From NCBI RefSeq assembly GCF_047276495.1, contig NZ_CP178543.1, positions 186,001-250,000 of the forward strand: DNA of 64,000 nucleotides, given 5' to 3'. Shown one piece after another: positions 35,997-44,696 of the stretch (the stretch's first letter is position 1; every line of letters starts with the position of its first letter). Position numbers and translations under genes: made by a program. Origin of the DNA: Capilliphycus salinus (GTDB taxonomy: Bacteria; Cyanobacteriota; Cyanobacteriia; Cyanobacteriales; Microcoleaceae). The notes beneath the pieces were generated by a model. That model saw only the letters and a list, made by a program, of their open reading frames with translations, searched no databases and was not told where the DNA came from.

Positions 35997-38840
35997 TTAT
36001 TTGGGCCAAGAAAACCGGAAAGTGGCGCCTTGACCGAGATCTGATTCTAATTCAATGGTTCCCCCTTGAGTTTCAATAATTTTCTTGACAATCGATAAAC
36101 CAATCCCGGTATTTTCCGCTTCGTCACGAGGTTTCAAAGTTTGAAAAATCGTAAACACCTTCTCTCGATATTGAGGGGCAATTCCCGGGCCATCATCGGT
36201 GACAGAAAACTCATAAAATTTTCCGCGAGCGACGCTCTTAACTGTAACCCGTCCATCGGGGCGTTCGTGATGCTTAATCGCATTACTAATCAAGTTACTG
36301 AACACCTGCTCTAAGGATAGACGCTGTGTTATTAAAGTGGGCATTTCTCCTTCAATTTCAATGGTAAACGTTGAGGGGGGATCGAGGGAGTCGATCACGT
36401 CTTCGAGAAGCTTTCCAACTTCTACTTTTTCAGCTTTCGCCTGAATGCGTCCCACCCGAGAATATTGTAAAAGACCATTAATCAAATTTTCCATCCGATG
36501 CACCCGTCCCCGCAATAAACTCATCTGATGGCGAGTATCATCATCAAGCTTATCTTGGATATCTTCTTCAATCCATTCTGACAAATTGGCGATCGCTCTC
36601 AGGGGTGCTTTTAAATCGTGAGAAGCCACATAAGCAAACTGATCGAGTTCTTTATTGCGCTTTTCCAGTTGTCCGGTTGTGGTCAATAAAATCGCATTGA
36701 GTTGAGTCAATTCATCGGCCCTCGCTTGCAGGACGGCTTCAGTTTGTTTGCGTTTGGTGACATCATTAATCGTTCCCCAAACACCGATCATTTCGTTATC
36801 CCCATTGCAATTCAGTTGAGCATCAATTTCCAACCAACAAAAATCCCCGTTCTTTTTGAGCGACCGAAATTCAAAGATAAAATCATCTTGCTCAGTTTCA
36901 ATCAATCGCCGCAATTGTTCGGCACAATATCGCTGATCTTCTTCAGCATAAATATAATTGAGCAAAGGAGTATCTAAACTCTCAGAAACGGTAAATCCGG
37001 TAATCAACGTCCAAGCCGGACTTAAAAAGCTCAAGTTTCCCTCAATATCGGTTTGAAAAATCACTTCCTGGACGCTATTGAGAACCGATCGATACAACCG
37101 TTCGCTTTCCGATAAAGCTTTTTCGATACGTTTGCGTTCGGTAATATCTTCAAAAGCAATCCCCAAACGTTGGTTAGGCAAAGGAAAAGCCTTAACCGCA
37201 AACAAACTCTCACCCACTCGGCGATCGTCGCTATAAAGCATCTCACTAAACCCGCAAGGCTGTTGATGGCGAACCACCTGGGCGTAAGCTTGTAAAATGT
37301 GGCAGTGAGTGTCTACCAATTTGGGGAAACACTCGACCATTTTTCCGCCCACTTGGGAATTCAAATCCATTCCCAACAAGTGGGAAGCTTCGGGGTTAGA
37401 ACTAATCAACCGAAAACTATTGAGATCGTCGAGATCCTCTAGATGCCAGACGGTCATCCCGATGGGAATATTTTCGACAATATCTTCATAAATTTTAATT
37501 TTCGCTTGGGCGGCTTCAGCCTGCGCCCGGGCTTCTCGTTCTCGTTCGAGCAACTCGTCTTTAAGCTCGTTTAGCACTTCGAGTTGGGCGGTGCGCTCTT
37601 GAACGCGCTGTTCGAGTTCGTCGTTAAACCGGGCGATTTCTTCTTCTGCTTGTTTGCGGAGGGTAATATCTCGGGAAATACATAAAATCATCGGTTCAGC
37701 AGACTGATCCGATGAAATGGCGCGACTGGTGGTTTCAAACCAAACATAAGAACCATCTCGACGGCGCACCCGATAGGTGGTGGTGTATTCATCGGGTAAC
37801 TGACCGACAACCGTATAAGTTCTTTGCCAAGCGGCCGCATCGGTGGGGTGAAAAAATTCGTAGAGGGAACGCCCGATCAGTTCGTCGGGTTCGTAGCCGA
37901 GAAGATGGCGACAGGCGGGGGACACGTAGAGAAAGACCCCTTCACGGGTATGGGTAGAAATCATATCTTTGGCGTTTTCGGCCAACAGGCGATAACGGGC
38001 CTCGCTTTCGGTGAGGGCGGCCTCGGCGCGTTTGCGATCGCTGATATCCTGCTGAGAACCGACCATGCGAATCGCTTGGCCGTGCTTATTTCGGTGGGCA
38101 ATACCTCGGGCTAAAATCCATTTGTAGCTGCCATCGGCACAACGGAGACGGTATTCTGCGGCGTATTTGACCGTCTTCCCGTCGAGATGGTCTTGGACGG
38201 TGGTTAAGACGCGATCGAGATCGTCGGGGTGAACACGAGAATACCAAGCCTCAAAGCGGTTCTCCATTTCCCAATCCCGGTAGCCGAGATCGGCTTTTAG
38301 CTGAGTAGACATAAACAATTCCCCGCTGGCAACATCCCAGTCAAAAATACCGTCTCCGGTTCCTTCTAGGGTTAACTGCCAGCGTTCTTCGCTTTTTTTG
38401 AGTTCTTGCTCAACTTGCTTACGTTCTTCAATTTCTTGGCGGAGTAAGCGCATCGACTGTTCCATCTGTTTAGGACTTGGAAATTTAAAAATTTTTGGCA
38501 TCAACACAACTAAGGCGATTGCGCTCGTTAGAGATACGATTGCCGTGATCGCTCGAACAATGCCCGAGATCCAATAGTTGGGATGCCACAGCGTCCAGAT
38601 ATCTAACAGATGACCGCAACCGCAAGAGATGATAAAGCCAGCAAACAACAGAAATATCCAGTTAAATGGAATATCTTCTCGCTTTTCTACGATGTAGACC
38701 AGCCCAACGGGTATGGATAAGTAAGATAGGGCAATGATGGCGTTACTGGCCAAATGTAATCCTACTAATCCCGGTTTCCATAGATAACAAGTGCCATGAG
38801 GCATGAAGGCTGTTGTAGCGAGTAAGTTTTCTGTTAGCAT
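35997..38840 (-). CDS. Ethylene-receptor-like membrane histidine kinase with four PAS domains
   Basis: A 947-residue sensor. Residues 15-120 form three membrane helices matching the ethylene-binding domain of plant ETR1 and SynETR1: IALSYLSIPVGLVYIV, then GFIISCGCGHLLDIWTL. Cys73 and His77 fall at the copper-ligand positions (ETR1 Cys65/His69). The Asp of helix 1, essential in ETR1 (Asp25), is Asn33 here. Four PAS domains follow (about 150-270, 280-395, 450-570, 580-695), then a phytochrome-type HisKA with His741 (ASHDLKAPLRA) and a complete ATPase domain. There is no GAF or receiver. The ligand might be ethylene, copper or something else. It starts a four-gene two-component block. Confidence 0.92.
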   Translation of the reverse strand: MLTENLLATTAFMPHGTCYLWKPGLVGLHLASNAIIALSYLSIPVGLVYIVEKREDIPFNWIFLLFAGFIISCGCGHLLDIWTLWHPNYWISGIVRAITAIVSLTSAIALVVLMPKIFKFPSPKQMEQSMRLLRQEIEERKQVEQELKKSEERWQLTLEGTGDGIFDWDVASGELFMSTQLKADLGYRDWEMENRFEAWYSRVHPDDLDRVLTTVQDHLDGKTVKYAAEYRLRCADGSYKWILARGIAHRNKHGQAIRMVGSQQDISDRKRAEAALTESEARYRLLAENAKDMISTHTREGVFLYVSPACRHLLGYEPDELIGRSLYEFFHPTDAAAWQRTYTVVGQLPDEYTTTYRVRRRDGSYVWFETTSRAISSDQSAEPMILCISRDITLRKQAEEEIARFNDELEQRVQERTAQLEVLNELKDELLEREREARAQAEAAQAKIKIYEDIVENIPIGMTVWHLEDLDDLNSFRLISSNPEASHLLGMDLNSQVGGKMVECFPKLVDTHCHILQAYAQVVRHQQPCGFSEMLYSDDRRVGESLFAVKAFPLPNQRLGIAFEDITERKRIEKALSESERLYRSVLNSVQEVIFQTDIEGNLSFLSPAWTLITGFTVSESLDTPLLNYIYAEEDQRYCAEQLRRLIETEQDDFIFEFRSLKKNGDFCWLEIDAQLNCNGDNEMIGVWGTINDVTKRKQTEAVLQARADELTQLNAILLTTTGQLEKRNKELDQFAYVASHDLKAPLRAIANLSEWIEEDIQDKLDDDTRHQMSLLRGRVHRMENLINGLLQYSRVGRIQAKAEKVEVGKLLEDVIDSLDPPSTFTIEIEGEMPTLITQRLSLEQVFSNLISNAIKHHERPDGRVTVKSVARGKFYEFSVTDDGPGIAPQYREKVFTIFQTLKPRDEAENTGIGLSIVKKIIETQGGTIELESDLGQGATFRFSWPK

Positions 38841-39010
38841 AGATCTTCGTATTCGGAAGGTATAACTGTCAATCTCTCTTTCGGCTGGTTTCCGACTGAC
38901 CCTTGGATATCACCATTGATAGATAGACTTTTTGAAGTTTTTTAGGTTAATCTTATGAGGATATATTGTATCGCCTCATAACTCTTAAATTTTTTATAGG
39001 CAATTTTAGA

Positions 39011-39760
39011 ATGAGTAAAATTCGTGTTGTTTTGGTTGAAGATCATAACTTGAGTCGTGTGGGTTTGGTGGCCGCTCTTAAGCAGGTGGATGATATTGAA
39101 GTCGTTGGCGATGCCGAAAATGGCCGCAAAGGTTTGGAGATGTTGCGATCGCTGCATCCAGATGTGGGAATTATTGATATTGGCTTGCCGGATATTGACG
39201 GGATCGAGTTAACTCAGCAGTTGCGAAAAATGCAGGCCAATGCCGAACCGGGCGATCGCACGAAGGTTTTGATCCTGACGATGCACGAGGAGGAAAATTC
39301 GGTGTTGGCCGCTTTTGCCGCCGGTGCCGACTCCTACAGTTTAAAAGATTCGAGTTTGGATACTTTGGTACAGGCGATCCGCTCCACCCAGGAGGGCAAC
39401 GCTTGGATCGATCCCAATATAGCTCGGATTGTTCTCAAGCAAGCCCGGACTGTAGAACCGAGTCCGACGGGAGCCGAAGAACCGCTCTCGGTTGCTGAAG
39501 ACCCGGCCAAACAGACGGTTGAGATTGATTCGGCCCAAGCTGATGTTCAACAGCTTCTCGATACTTATCCTTTGACCGAGCGAGAATTGGAAGTTTTGGA
39601 GTTGATTGTTGCCGGATGCAGCAATGCGGAGATTTCTGAAAAGCTCTACGTGACGGTGGGAACGGTGAAAACTCACGTTCGCAGTATTTTGAATAAGTTG
39701 TGTGTTGAAGATCGCACTCAAGCGGCGGTGAGGGCTTTGCGTTCGGGGTTGGTCAGCTAA
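39011..39760 (+). CDS. NarL/LuxR-type response regulator
   Basis: A 249-residue transcription factor. I start it at the ATG at 39011 (MSKIRVVLVEDHN), since a TTG at 38966 adds a stretch outside the fold. The receiver has acceptor Asp56 (IIDIGLPDIDG) and a Lys switch (YSLKDS). A 45-residue acidic linker leads to a LuxR-type HTH (LTERELEVLELIVAGCSNAEIS, KTHVRSIL). The gene is divergent from the ethylene-receptor-like kinase with 170 bp between them, so a shared promoter region and functional pairing are likely but not proved. Confidence 0.93.
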   Translation: MSKIRVVLVEDHNLSRVGLVAALKQVDDIEVVGDAENGRKGLEMLRSLHPDVGIIDIGLPDIDGIELTQQLRKMQANAEPGDRTKVLILTMHEEENSVLAAFAAGADSYSLKDSSLDTLVQAIRSTQEGNAWIDPNIARIVLKQARTVEPSPTGAEEPLSVAEDPAKQTVEIDSAQADVQQLLDTYPLTERELEVLELIVAGCSNAEISEKLYVTVGTVKTHVRSILNKLCVEDRTQAAVRALRSGLVS

Positions 39761-39961
39761 AAGGGAAGGTTGGCTTCAGTAAAAATCCATCCCGAGATTC
39801 ATGCAGCTTTCCCCGTCTGACTTTAAACTGATAGAGGTTGTATTCAAGAGCGATATCGCAACTGGATCGCCATTGAATTTACACTGCCGTTTCTTAACTC
39901 AGAAGAGGTACTCCACTGGCTTGGTGAGCGGCAGTCTAAACCTTTTGGAGCAAACGAACAG

Positions 39962-40363
39962 ATGAATTATCCGACCCGAGGACAACTCGAACGCAGTCTT
40001 TCTCAGCGAATTCAAGCTTTATATCGTCAGGAGTTAGGACATCAACCCAGTAAGGTGACTTGTCAACTGTTTAATAGTAAACTGGCGGTTATTATTGAAA
40101 ATTCGATTACTCCGGCTGAACAACGTTTGGCTGAAGTGGGACAGGAGGAGTTGGCCGAAGAAGTGCGAGCCGGCTTGAAAGATGCCACCCAACCCAAGTT
40201 AAAGGCTTTGCTCGAGGAAATTTTGGGGGTTGAGGTGATTGATATTTTGAGCGAAGCCAAGCTGGAAACGGGGCGGATGGGTGTTATTGCTGTATTAACT
40301 CAGTCTCCTCAAGTTCGGAATCCCGAAGCCATTCCCAAGCAGAAAGCTGAGAATGATAGTTAG
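39962..40363 (+). CDS. DUF2294 protein, copy 1
   Basis: A 133-residue soluble protein of DUF2294, a family without a firm function that often occurs in bacteria with CO2-fixation or stress genes. Typical segments are GRSLSQRIQALYRQELG-like start (ERSLSQRIQALYRQELGH), a central VIIENSITPAEQRL stretch and IDILSEAKLETGRMGVIAVL. It is followed by a diverged second copy 115 bp later on the same strand, so the two may be cotranscribed. Confidence 0.8.
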   Translation: MNYPTRGQLERSLSQRIQALYRQELGHQPSKVTCQLFNSKLAVIIENSITPAEQRLAEVGQEELAEEVRAGLKDATQPKLKALLEEILGVEVIDILSEAKLETGRMGVIAVLTQSPQVRNPEAIPKQKAENDS

Positions 40364-40478
40364 TTCAATTTGTTTTTAGAGATAGAATTGAGCGGGGAAA
40401 TTTAAGATGTTCTGCCTGTTGTTTTAATTTTTGAGAACAGTTAACTGGAGAATTGAGGGTTGACTGAATAGTTTATGT

Positions 40479-40874
40479 ATGAAAACCAACAATTTTGAAT
40501 CCTCTGAACAAGTGATCTGTGAGCGAATTAGAAAGATTTATGTTCAACAACTCGATCACCAACTGAGCCGGATTAGTTGTCGAATCTTCGATCAGGTTTT
40601 GGTTCTAATTTTAGAGGGAGTGATTACTCCCCCAGAACAATTGTTGAACCAAAATAATCATCTTCAATTGGTGAGCCAAGTTCGAGCCGCATTGGATGGA
40701 ATCATTCAACCGAAAATTCAAAATTTAATTGAACAAACTCTCAATGTAACTGTTACTGACTTCCTGTGTGATACGGCGATTGAGACCAGTCGGACGGGAG
40801 CGATCGTTATTTTTGAAATTCACTCTCGCAGGGATTCTTCAAAGCTCTCCTCAAACGATTGGAAGCAGAATTAG
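40479..40874 (+). CDS. DUF2294 protein, copy 2
   Basis: A 131-residue paralogue of the preceding gene, with the same order of marks: RIRKIYVQQLDHQLS, LVLILEGVITPPEQLL, and TDFLCDTAIETSRTGAIVIF. The copies are clearly related but well diverged, so the duplication is old. Its last 68 bp overlap the 3' end of the convergent receiver gene at 40807-41286. That overlap encodes the disordered tails of both proteins. Confidence 0.78.
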   Translation: MKTNNFESSEQVICERIRKIYVQQLDHQLSRISCRIFDQVLVLILEGVITPPEQLLNQNNHLQLVSQVRAALDGIIQPKIQNLIEQTLNVTVTDFLCDTAIETSRTGAIVIFEIHSRRDSSKLSSNDWKQN

Positions 40875-41286
40875 ATCGGTTAAGATGACGACAAATTAAA
40901 GCTTCTAGATCGCTGAGGAGATAGGGTTTACTCAGGTAATCGTCGAAACCGGCGGCTAACAACTGTTCTCGATCTTTTCCTAAAGCCAATCCCGTCACCG
41001 CTACCGTGATCACCTGCTCATTTCGTTCATCGGCTCGAATTTGATGGAGAAGTTGTAAACCATCCATATCGGGTAACACAATATCTAGTAGGATAAGCCG
41101 GGGTTGGTAATGTTGTAAAACAGATAAAGCTTCTTGAGAGCAAGTTGCACTCAAGTAGGGATAACCTAGATTTTCTAAAACACAACCGATTAAAATTAAG
41201 TTGTCCTGATTATCATCGACCGCTAGAACTTGGGGCTTCCTTTTAACCGATTGGTGAGCTAAACTCGTTAAAGATTTTGTAGTCAT
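40807..41286 (-). CDS. Single-domain response regulator with polar tail
   Basis: A 159-residue receiver. I start it at the ATG at 41286 (MTTKSLTSLAHQ); an in-frame start at 41403 adds a Cys-containing stretch with no domain. Acidic pocket VDDNQDN, acceptor Asp68 (LILLDIVLPDMDG), switch Thr (VAVTGLA) and Lys in LSKPYLLSDL are present. After residue 140 comes a basic, Asn/Ser-rich tail with no output domain. Partner kinase unknown. The 3' end overlaps the DUF2294 gene. Confidence 0.88.
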   Translation of the reverse strand: MTTKSLTSLAHQSVKRKPQVLAVDDNQDNLILIGCVLENLGYPYLSATCSQEALSVLQHYQPRLILLDIVLPDMDGLQLLHQIRADERNEQVITVAVTGLALGKDREQLLAAGFDDYLSKPYLLSDLEALICRHLNRSNSASNRLRRALKNPCESEFQK

Positions 41287-41861
41287 ACTCGGTATCGTCC
41301 ATTTGCAAGGGAAAACGAAGCATCCCCCCAAGTGGCTAAAAGGCACTTTTCTCGGACTGGTTCGTGTCGCTTGCTCTAGGTCAGCATCCCAATGCTGGCA
41401 CAATGCTCAGGAGAAGTTTGCGTAAGCTAGTGCAAGCTTGCTGTATTATACACTATCCTTAAAAAGATTTAAACATTATTTCAACTTTGCATACAAATTG
41501 TTAGGAAGCTTAAACAATTGAAACTTTAACTCGTCAGCCCATTAATTTAAGTCGATGAGTATTTATCACCTTCACCCGGTTTAGTTGAGTATGTTTACTT
41601 AAAAAAAAGAGAAAAAATCAAGGCCGATATTATCTCTAATCAACCGATAAACCTTTTGTAGAGGCGGGTTATATACTTTTCTCCCGGCAAAAAAATAAAG
41701 GGGGAATCAAACCCCCCCATTCTCGAAAAATACAAAGTTTTTTGAAAAGTAAGACTTCCGATAGATTTAATTTTTTTTGTATTATTTTACACTAAAAACG
41801 ACAAGAAAAGGTCTAAAATATTTCAGACCTTTTTTTTTCTCATTCAAAACCGAGCAATCAA
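41287..41861. other. Spacer with two hairpins
   Basis: The spacer holds a GGGGG/CCCCC hairpin at 41700-41716, a lone GAGGCGGGTTATATA fragment like the palindromic repeats (about 41661-41675), and the strong terminator described separately at 41806-41838. I see no gene. Confidence 0.55.
41806..41838 (-). terminator. Terminator of the CsbD gene, possibly bidirectional
   Basis: AAAAGGTCT (41806-41814) and AGACCTTTT (41825-41833) form a nine-pair stem around a ten-base loop, with T-runs on both strands. It sits 24 bp after the CsbD stop on the minus strand. Confidence 0.75.
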
Positions 41862-42044
41862 TCAGTCAATTGACTTTTTGACTTCATCCTTAATATTTTC
41901 AACCGTCTGTCGAAGTTCGGCTTCGGCTTGTTTGGCTTTTCCTTCGGCTTTATCTTCAGGATCTCCGGTAAATTCTCCCATCGCTTCCTGAGCTTTTCCT
42001 TCTAAATTCTTAGCAGTTGCTTTGGCTCTATCTTCTAAACTCAT
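41862..42044 (-). CDS. CsbD family stress protein
   Basis: A 60-residue, highly charged helical protein of the CsbD family, named after a sigma-B-controlled Bacillus gene. Typical stretches are NLEGKAQEAMGEFTGDPEDKA and EGKAKQAEAELRQ. It has no signal peptide and is expected in the cytosol. An AAAGGAGAG ribosome site precedes the ATG. It is divergent from an exported CsbD-like protein 272 bp away, so one promoter region may drive both. Confidence 0.88.
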   Translation of the reverse strand: MSLEDRAKATAKNLEGKAQEAMGEFTGDPEDKAEGKAKQAEAELRQTVENIKDEVKKSID

Positions 42045-42316
42045 GGTTCAACTCTCCTTTTTTTAGGTGAAGATTTAAACAGTTTTATTTACTTGTTGAA
42101 AGTCTATCATAAAGAACTAGAAATTATTGCTCTATCTAACGACAGATTTAACCGGATTAAAATTTACCAAAATTTTTCCAATTCCTCCGATTGGATTCTC
42201 CCGAAAGAATGAGGTCAAAACCCTCTGAATTCGTTTATTCTCGGAGTGAAATGTTAAACAACGATTTCTTTCCGCAAGAGTGAGAGGGTTGTTTAACCGA
42301 CAGAGGAGATTAAACC

Positions 42317-42718
42317 ATGAAATTGGCTCGTAAATTAATTTTCAAATTTTGTGCTTTTGTATCATTAGCGGTATTTTGCTCGGGTCTATTGAGCGTTTCA
42401 TTTTTACCCGCTCAAGCCTTGAGTTTGAATTCTTCTGCTGTCTTAGCGACTAATTCTTCAATGGTTGATAATGTACTCGGAGACGGTACAAGCAACCAAA
42501 TTGAAGGTAAAGCCCGTCAAGGTATGGGAGCAGCAGAACAAACCCTTAAAGAAGCTCAAGCTCAAACTGAAGGTACTCTTAAACAAGCTCAAGGAAAAGC
42601 ACAGGAAAATTTCGGCGAGATGCAAGGTAAAAGCAGCGAAGCCGGTTCCGATCTCGAAAGAGCTTCTGATAATGTAGTCGATGCGGTTAAAGATTTCTTT
42701 GGACAGGATAACCGATAA
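42317..42718 (+). CDS. Exported CsbD-like protein
   Basis: A 133-residue protein. A signal peptide (about 1-36, ending LPAQA) leads to a mature region built from repeated QAQGKAQENFGEM- and GKARQGMGAAEQ-like helices, as in CsbD proteins. The start is supported by an AGGAGA ribosome site ahead of the ATG. Export implies a periplasmic or lumenal form of the cytosolic CsbD protein encoded divergently. A good terminator follows at 42757-42780. Confidence 0.75.
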   Translation: MKLARKLIFKFCAFVSLAVFCSGLLSVSFLPAQALSLNSSAVLATNSSMVDNVLGDGTSNQIEGKARQGMGAAEQTLKEAQAQTEGTLKQAQGKAQENFGEMQGKSSEAGSDLERASDNVVDAVKDFFGQDNR

Positions 42719-42756
42719 AAATTGGTTTGAGTTTGAACCGATGACTTGATTCTATT

Positions 42757-42780
42757 TCCCAGGTTTAAGCCTGGGATTTT
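42757..42780 (+). terminator. Terminator after the exported CsbD-like gene
   Basis: TCCCAGG (42757-42763) pairs with CCTGGGA (42770-42776) around a six-base loop and is followed by TTTT. It falls between this gene and the downstream SDR gene. Confidence 0.75.
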
Positions 42781-42823
42781 AGTTGGAAAACAACAGCACA
42801 AAATTGGGAGAAAAAATATCACA

Positions 42824-43633
42824 ATGAAAGGTTTAAAAGGAAAAAATGTGTTAATTACCGGCGCCACTTCGGGAATTGGACAGGCGATCGCCGTTCGCTT
42901 TGCAACGGAAGGGGCAAATGTGGCAATTAATTATCGGGGAAAGCGGGAAAAAGCCGAAGATACAGAGGAAATGATCGACCAAGTTTGTGATCAAATTCGA
43001 GGTTGTGGCGGTAAAGAAGTTGCCGTTGAAGGCGATGTTTCTAACGAGGAAGATATTATCAGAATGTGCGATGAAGTTGTCAAAAAGTTGGGCAGCTTAG
43101 ATATTTTAATTAATAATGCCGGAATGCAAATTCCTGAACCTTCTGAGCAAGTGACAACCGAGAACTTTGACCAAGTGATTTCGGTGAACTTGCGGGGGGC
43201 TTTTTTGTGTTCTCGCGAAGCCATTAAACATTTTTTAAAACAGGATCGGGGCGGTGTGATTCTGAATGTTTCTAGCGTCCATGAAATAATTCCCCGACCG
43301 CAATATGCGAGTTATTCTATTAGTAAAGGGGGAATGGGAAATTTGACCAAAACTCTGGCTTTAGAATATGCTCGAAAAGGAATTCGGGTTAATTCTATTG
43401 CACCGGGCGCCACCGCAACGCCGATTAATTCTTGGACGGAAGATGAGGAAAAACGACAAGAAGTTGAACAGCATATTCCGATGGGAAGAGTAGGAACCTC
43501 GGAGGAAATGGCTGCAATTACCGCTTTTTTGGCTTCCGATGATGCGGCTTATATTACGGGTCAAACCCTTTATGTTGACGGTGGACTAACGCTTTATCCT
43601 GAGTTTATGAAGCCCTGGTCGGCTGGAGAATAA
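42824..43633 (+). CDS. Short-chain dehydrogenase/reductase (glucose 1-dehydrogenase-like)
   Basis: A 269-residue NAD(P)-dependent oxidoreductase. I use the ATG at 42824 (MKGLKGKNVLITGATSGIGQAIA), because an upstream in-frame start crosses the terminator. The nucleotide loop TGATSGIG, the NNAG motif, catalytic Ser (LNVSSVHE) and YxxSK (YASYSISKGG) are all present, as is the C-terminal ITGQTLYVDGG. The closest known group seems to be glucose 1-dehydrogenases (Bacillus type), often stress-linked; the substrate is not proved. Confidence 0.9.
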   Translation: MKGLKGKNVLITGATSGIGQAIAVRFATEGANVAINYRGKREKAEDTEEMIDQVCDQIRGCGGKEVAVEGDVSNEEDIIRMCDEVVKKLGSLDILINNAGMQIPEPSEQVTTENFDQVISVNLRGAFLCSREAIKHFLKQDRGGVILNVSSVHEIIPRPQYASYSISKGGMGNLTKTLALEYARKGIRVNSIAPGATATPINSWTEDEEKRQEVEQHIPMGRVGTSEEMAAITAFLASDDAAYITGQTLYVDGGLTLYPEFMKPWSAGE

Positions 43634-43666
43634 GTTATTAATAAATAAATTTTCGTGATTTGATTG

Positions 43667-43697
43667 CCGGGTTTCTTTTAGAAATCCGGTTTATTTT
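43667..43697 (+). terminator. Terminator after the SDR gene
   Basis: CCGGGTTTCT (43667-43676) pairs with AGAAATCCGG (43680-43689, one G-T pair) around a three-base loop, followed by TTTATTTTT. Confidence 0.75.
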
Positions 43698-43822
43698 TGC
43701 CAATCTTCAGAAATCTATCCCTTGAAAGAAGACAGTATTACTCAATTTTTTTACAATAGACATTAGAAATTATAGGTTTTTAATGATGCCTAGACTTGAA
43801 GTTATAAAGGATGTGATTCAAT

Positions 43823-44041
43823 ATGGAATTTTTCAATCAGCCCTTATTCAAAATTTTAATTTGGATAGTGGCTGAGATTTTACTTAATTTTATTGGTCTG
43901 GATGACTTGGCTGACTATGGCGAGTTTATTTTTGAGAGAAAGGTTCATATTCCCGAAACATTAATTGTTGAAGTTACTATTGAAAATCACACGAATTTTT
44001 GGAATCATTCTAACAACCGGATTCCGGGTTTTCGGGTTTAA
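43823..44041 (+). CDS. Conserved small hydrophobic protein
   Basis: A 72-residue protein starting MEFFNQPLFKILIWIVAEIL, one membrane or membrane-associated helix, then an acidic stretch (GLDDLADYGEFIFE). I recall near-identical N-terminal halves in other cyanobacteria without a function. The C-terminal third (NFWNHSNNRIPGFRV) looks less conserved. Lone gene between terminators. Confidence 0.6.
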   Translation: MEFFNQPLFKILIWIVAEILLNFIGLDDLADYGEFIFERKVHIPETLIVEVTIENHTNFWNHSNNRIPGFRV

Positions 44042-44256
44042 AGCAAATTAAATTGATAAGTTGGCTCAATCTACCTGATTAATATTATCCGACCTTTACA
44101 GATACTTTAAATTTCTCCTAATATTCTTTACACAAGGGTCGGTAATGTAAAACTTGGGGATTTTTACTCAACATACAGAAGGTTATAAGCTATGATACAC
44201 AACTGTAGCCTTCATCTCAATTACTCAAAATATTGTTAGAGTTAGGAGATTTTTTT

Positions 44257-44601
44257 ATGACTACTCTCAAACCGTTGTGCATCGCATTAACGGCAACTTT
44301 TACTTTATCTATCCCCTTTCAACAAGCACAAGCGGCGACTTTCTATGAAGATGTCAGCAATCAACCTTCTGAAACTGAGGTAGAATTAACTTCAGACAAC
44401 ACCATTTTAGATCCCGATTTTGATCTGGATACTCTTATAACTGAACCGGCTGACGATCCCGAAAATGCGGTGGAGTTAGTTACAAGCAATAACTTTATCT
44501 ACGCGGAAGCGGAAGTTGTCGAAGAAATTCCCGAACCTTCGACTTTACTCGGTTTATTGTTTGTCGGTTTATTCTCGAAATTCGGTTTAAAAAAACAGTA
44601 A
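44257..44601 (+). CDS. Small PEP-CTERM exported protein
   Basis: A 114-residue protein. The ATG at 44257 follows a TTAGGAGAT ribosome site and begins a signal peptide (MTTLKPLCIALTATF, ending AQA). The mature part is very acidic (DPDFDLDTL, EPADDPENAVEL). The C-terminus is a PEP-CTERM signal: IPEPSTLLGLLFVGLF then FGLKKQ. Function unknown; such proteins go to the outer envelope through exosortase. Confidence 0.8.
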   Translation: MTTLKPLCIALTATFTLSIPFQQAQAATFYEDVSNQPSETEVELTSDNTILDPDFDLDTLITEPADDPENAVELVTSNNFIYAEAEVVEEIPEPSTLLGLLFVGLFSKFGLKKQ

Positions 44602-44633
44602 TTAGACAAAACAATAATAACTCCTAGAAAACC

Positions 44634-44666
44634 AAAAACCCGGTTGCTCGAAGAAACCGGGTTTTT
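44634..44666. terminator. Bidirectional terminator between convergent genes
   Basis: AACCCGGTT and AACCGGGTT form a nine-pair stem around a short loop, with A-run before and T-run after. It lies between the small PEP-CTERM gene and the cysteine hydrolase gene, so it can stop both transcripts. Confidence 0.8.
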
Positions 44667-44696
44667 AAAAACTCCTAAACACCGGGCGATAGATAT

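Noticed and set aside
35997..38840. Phytochrome or UirS-type photoreceptor
   Set aside because: There is no GAF chromophore domain or bilin-binding Cys; only PAS domains follow the ethylene-receptor-type helices.
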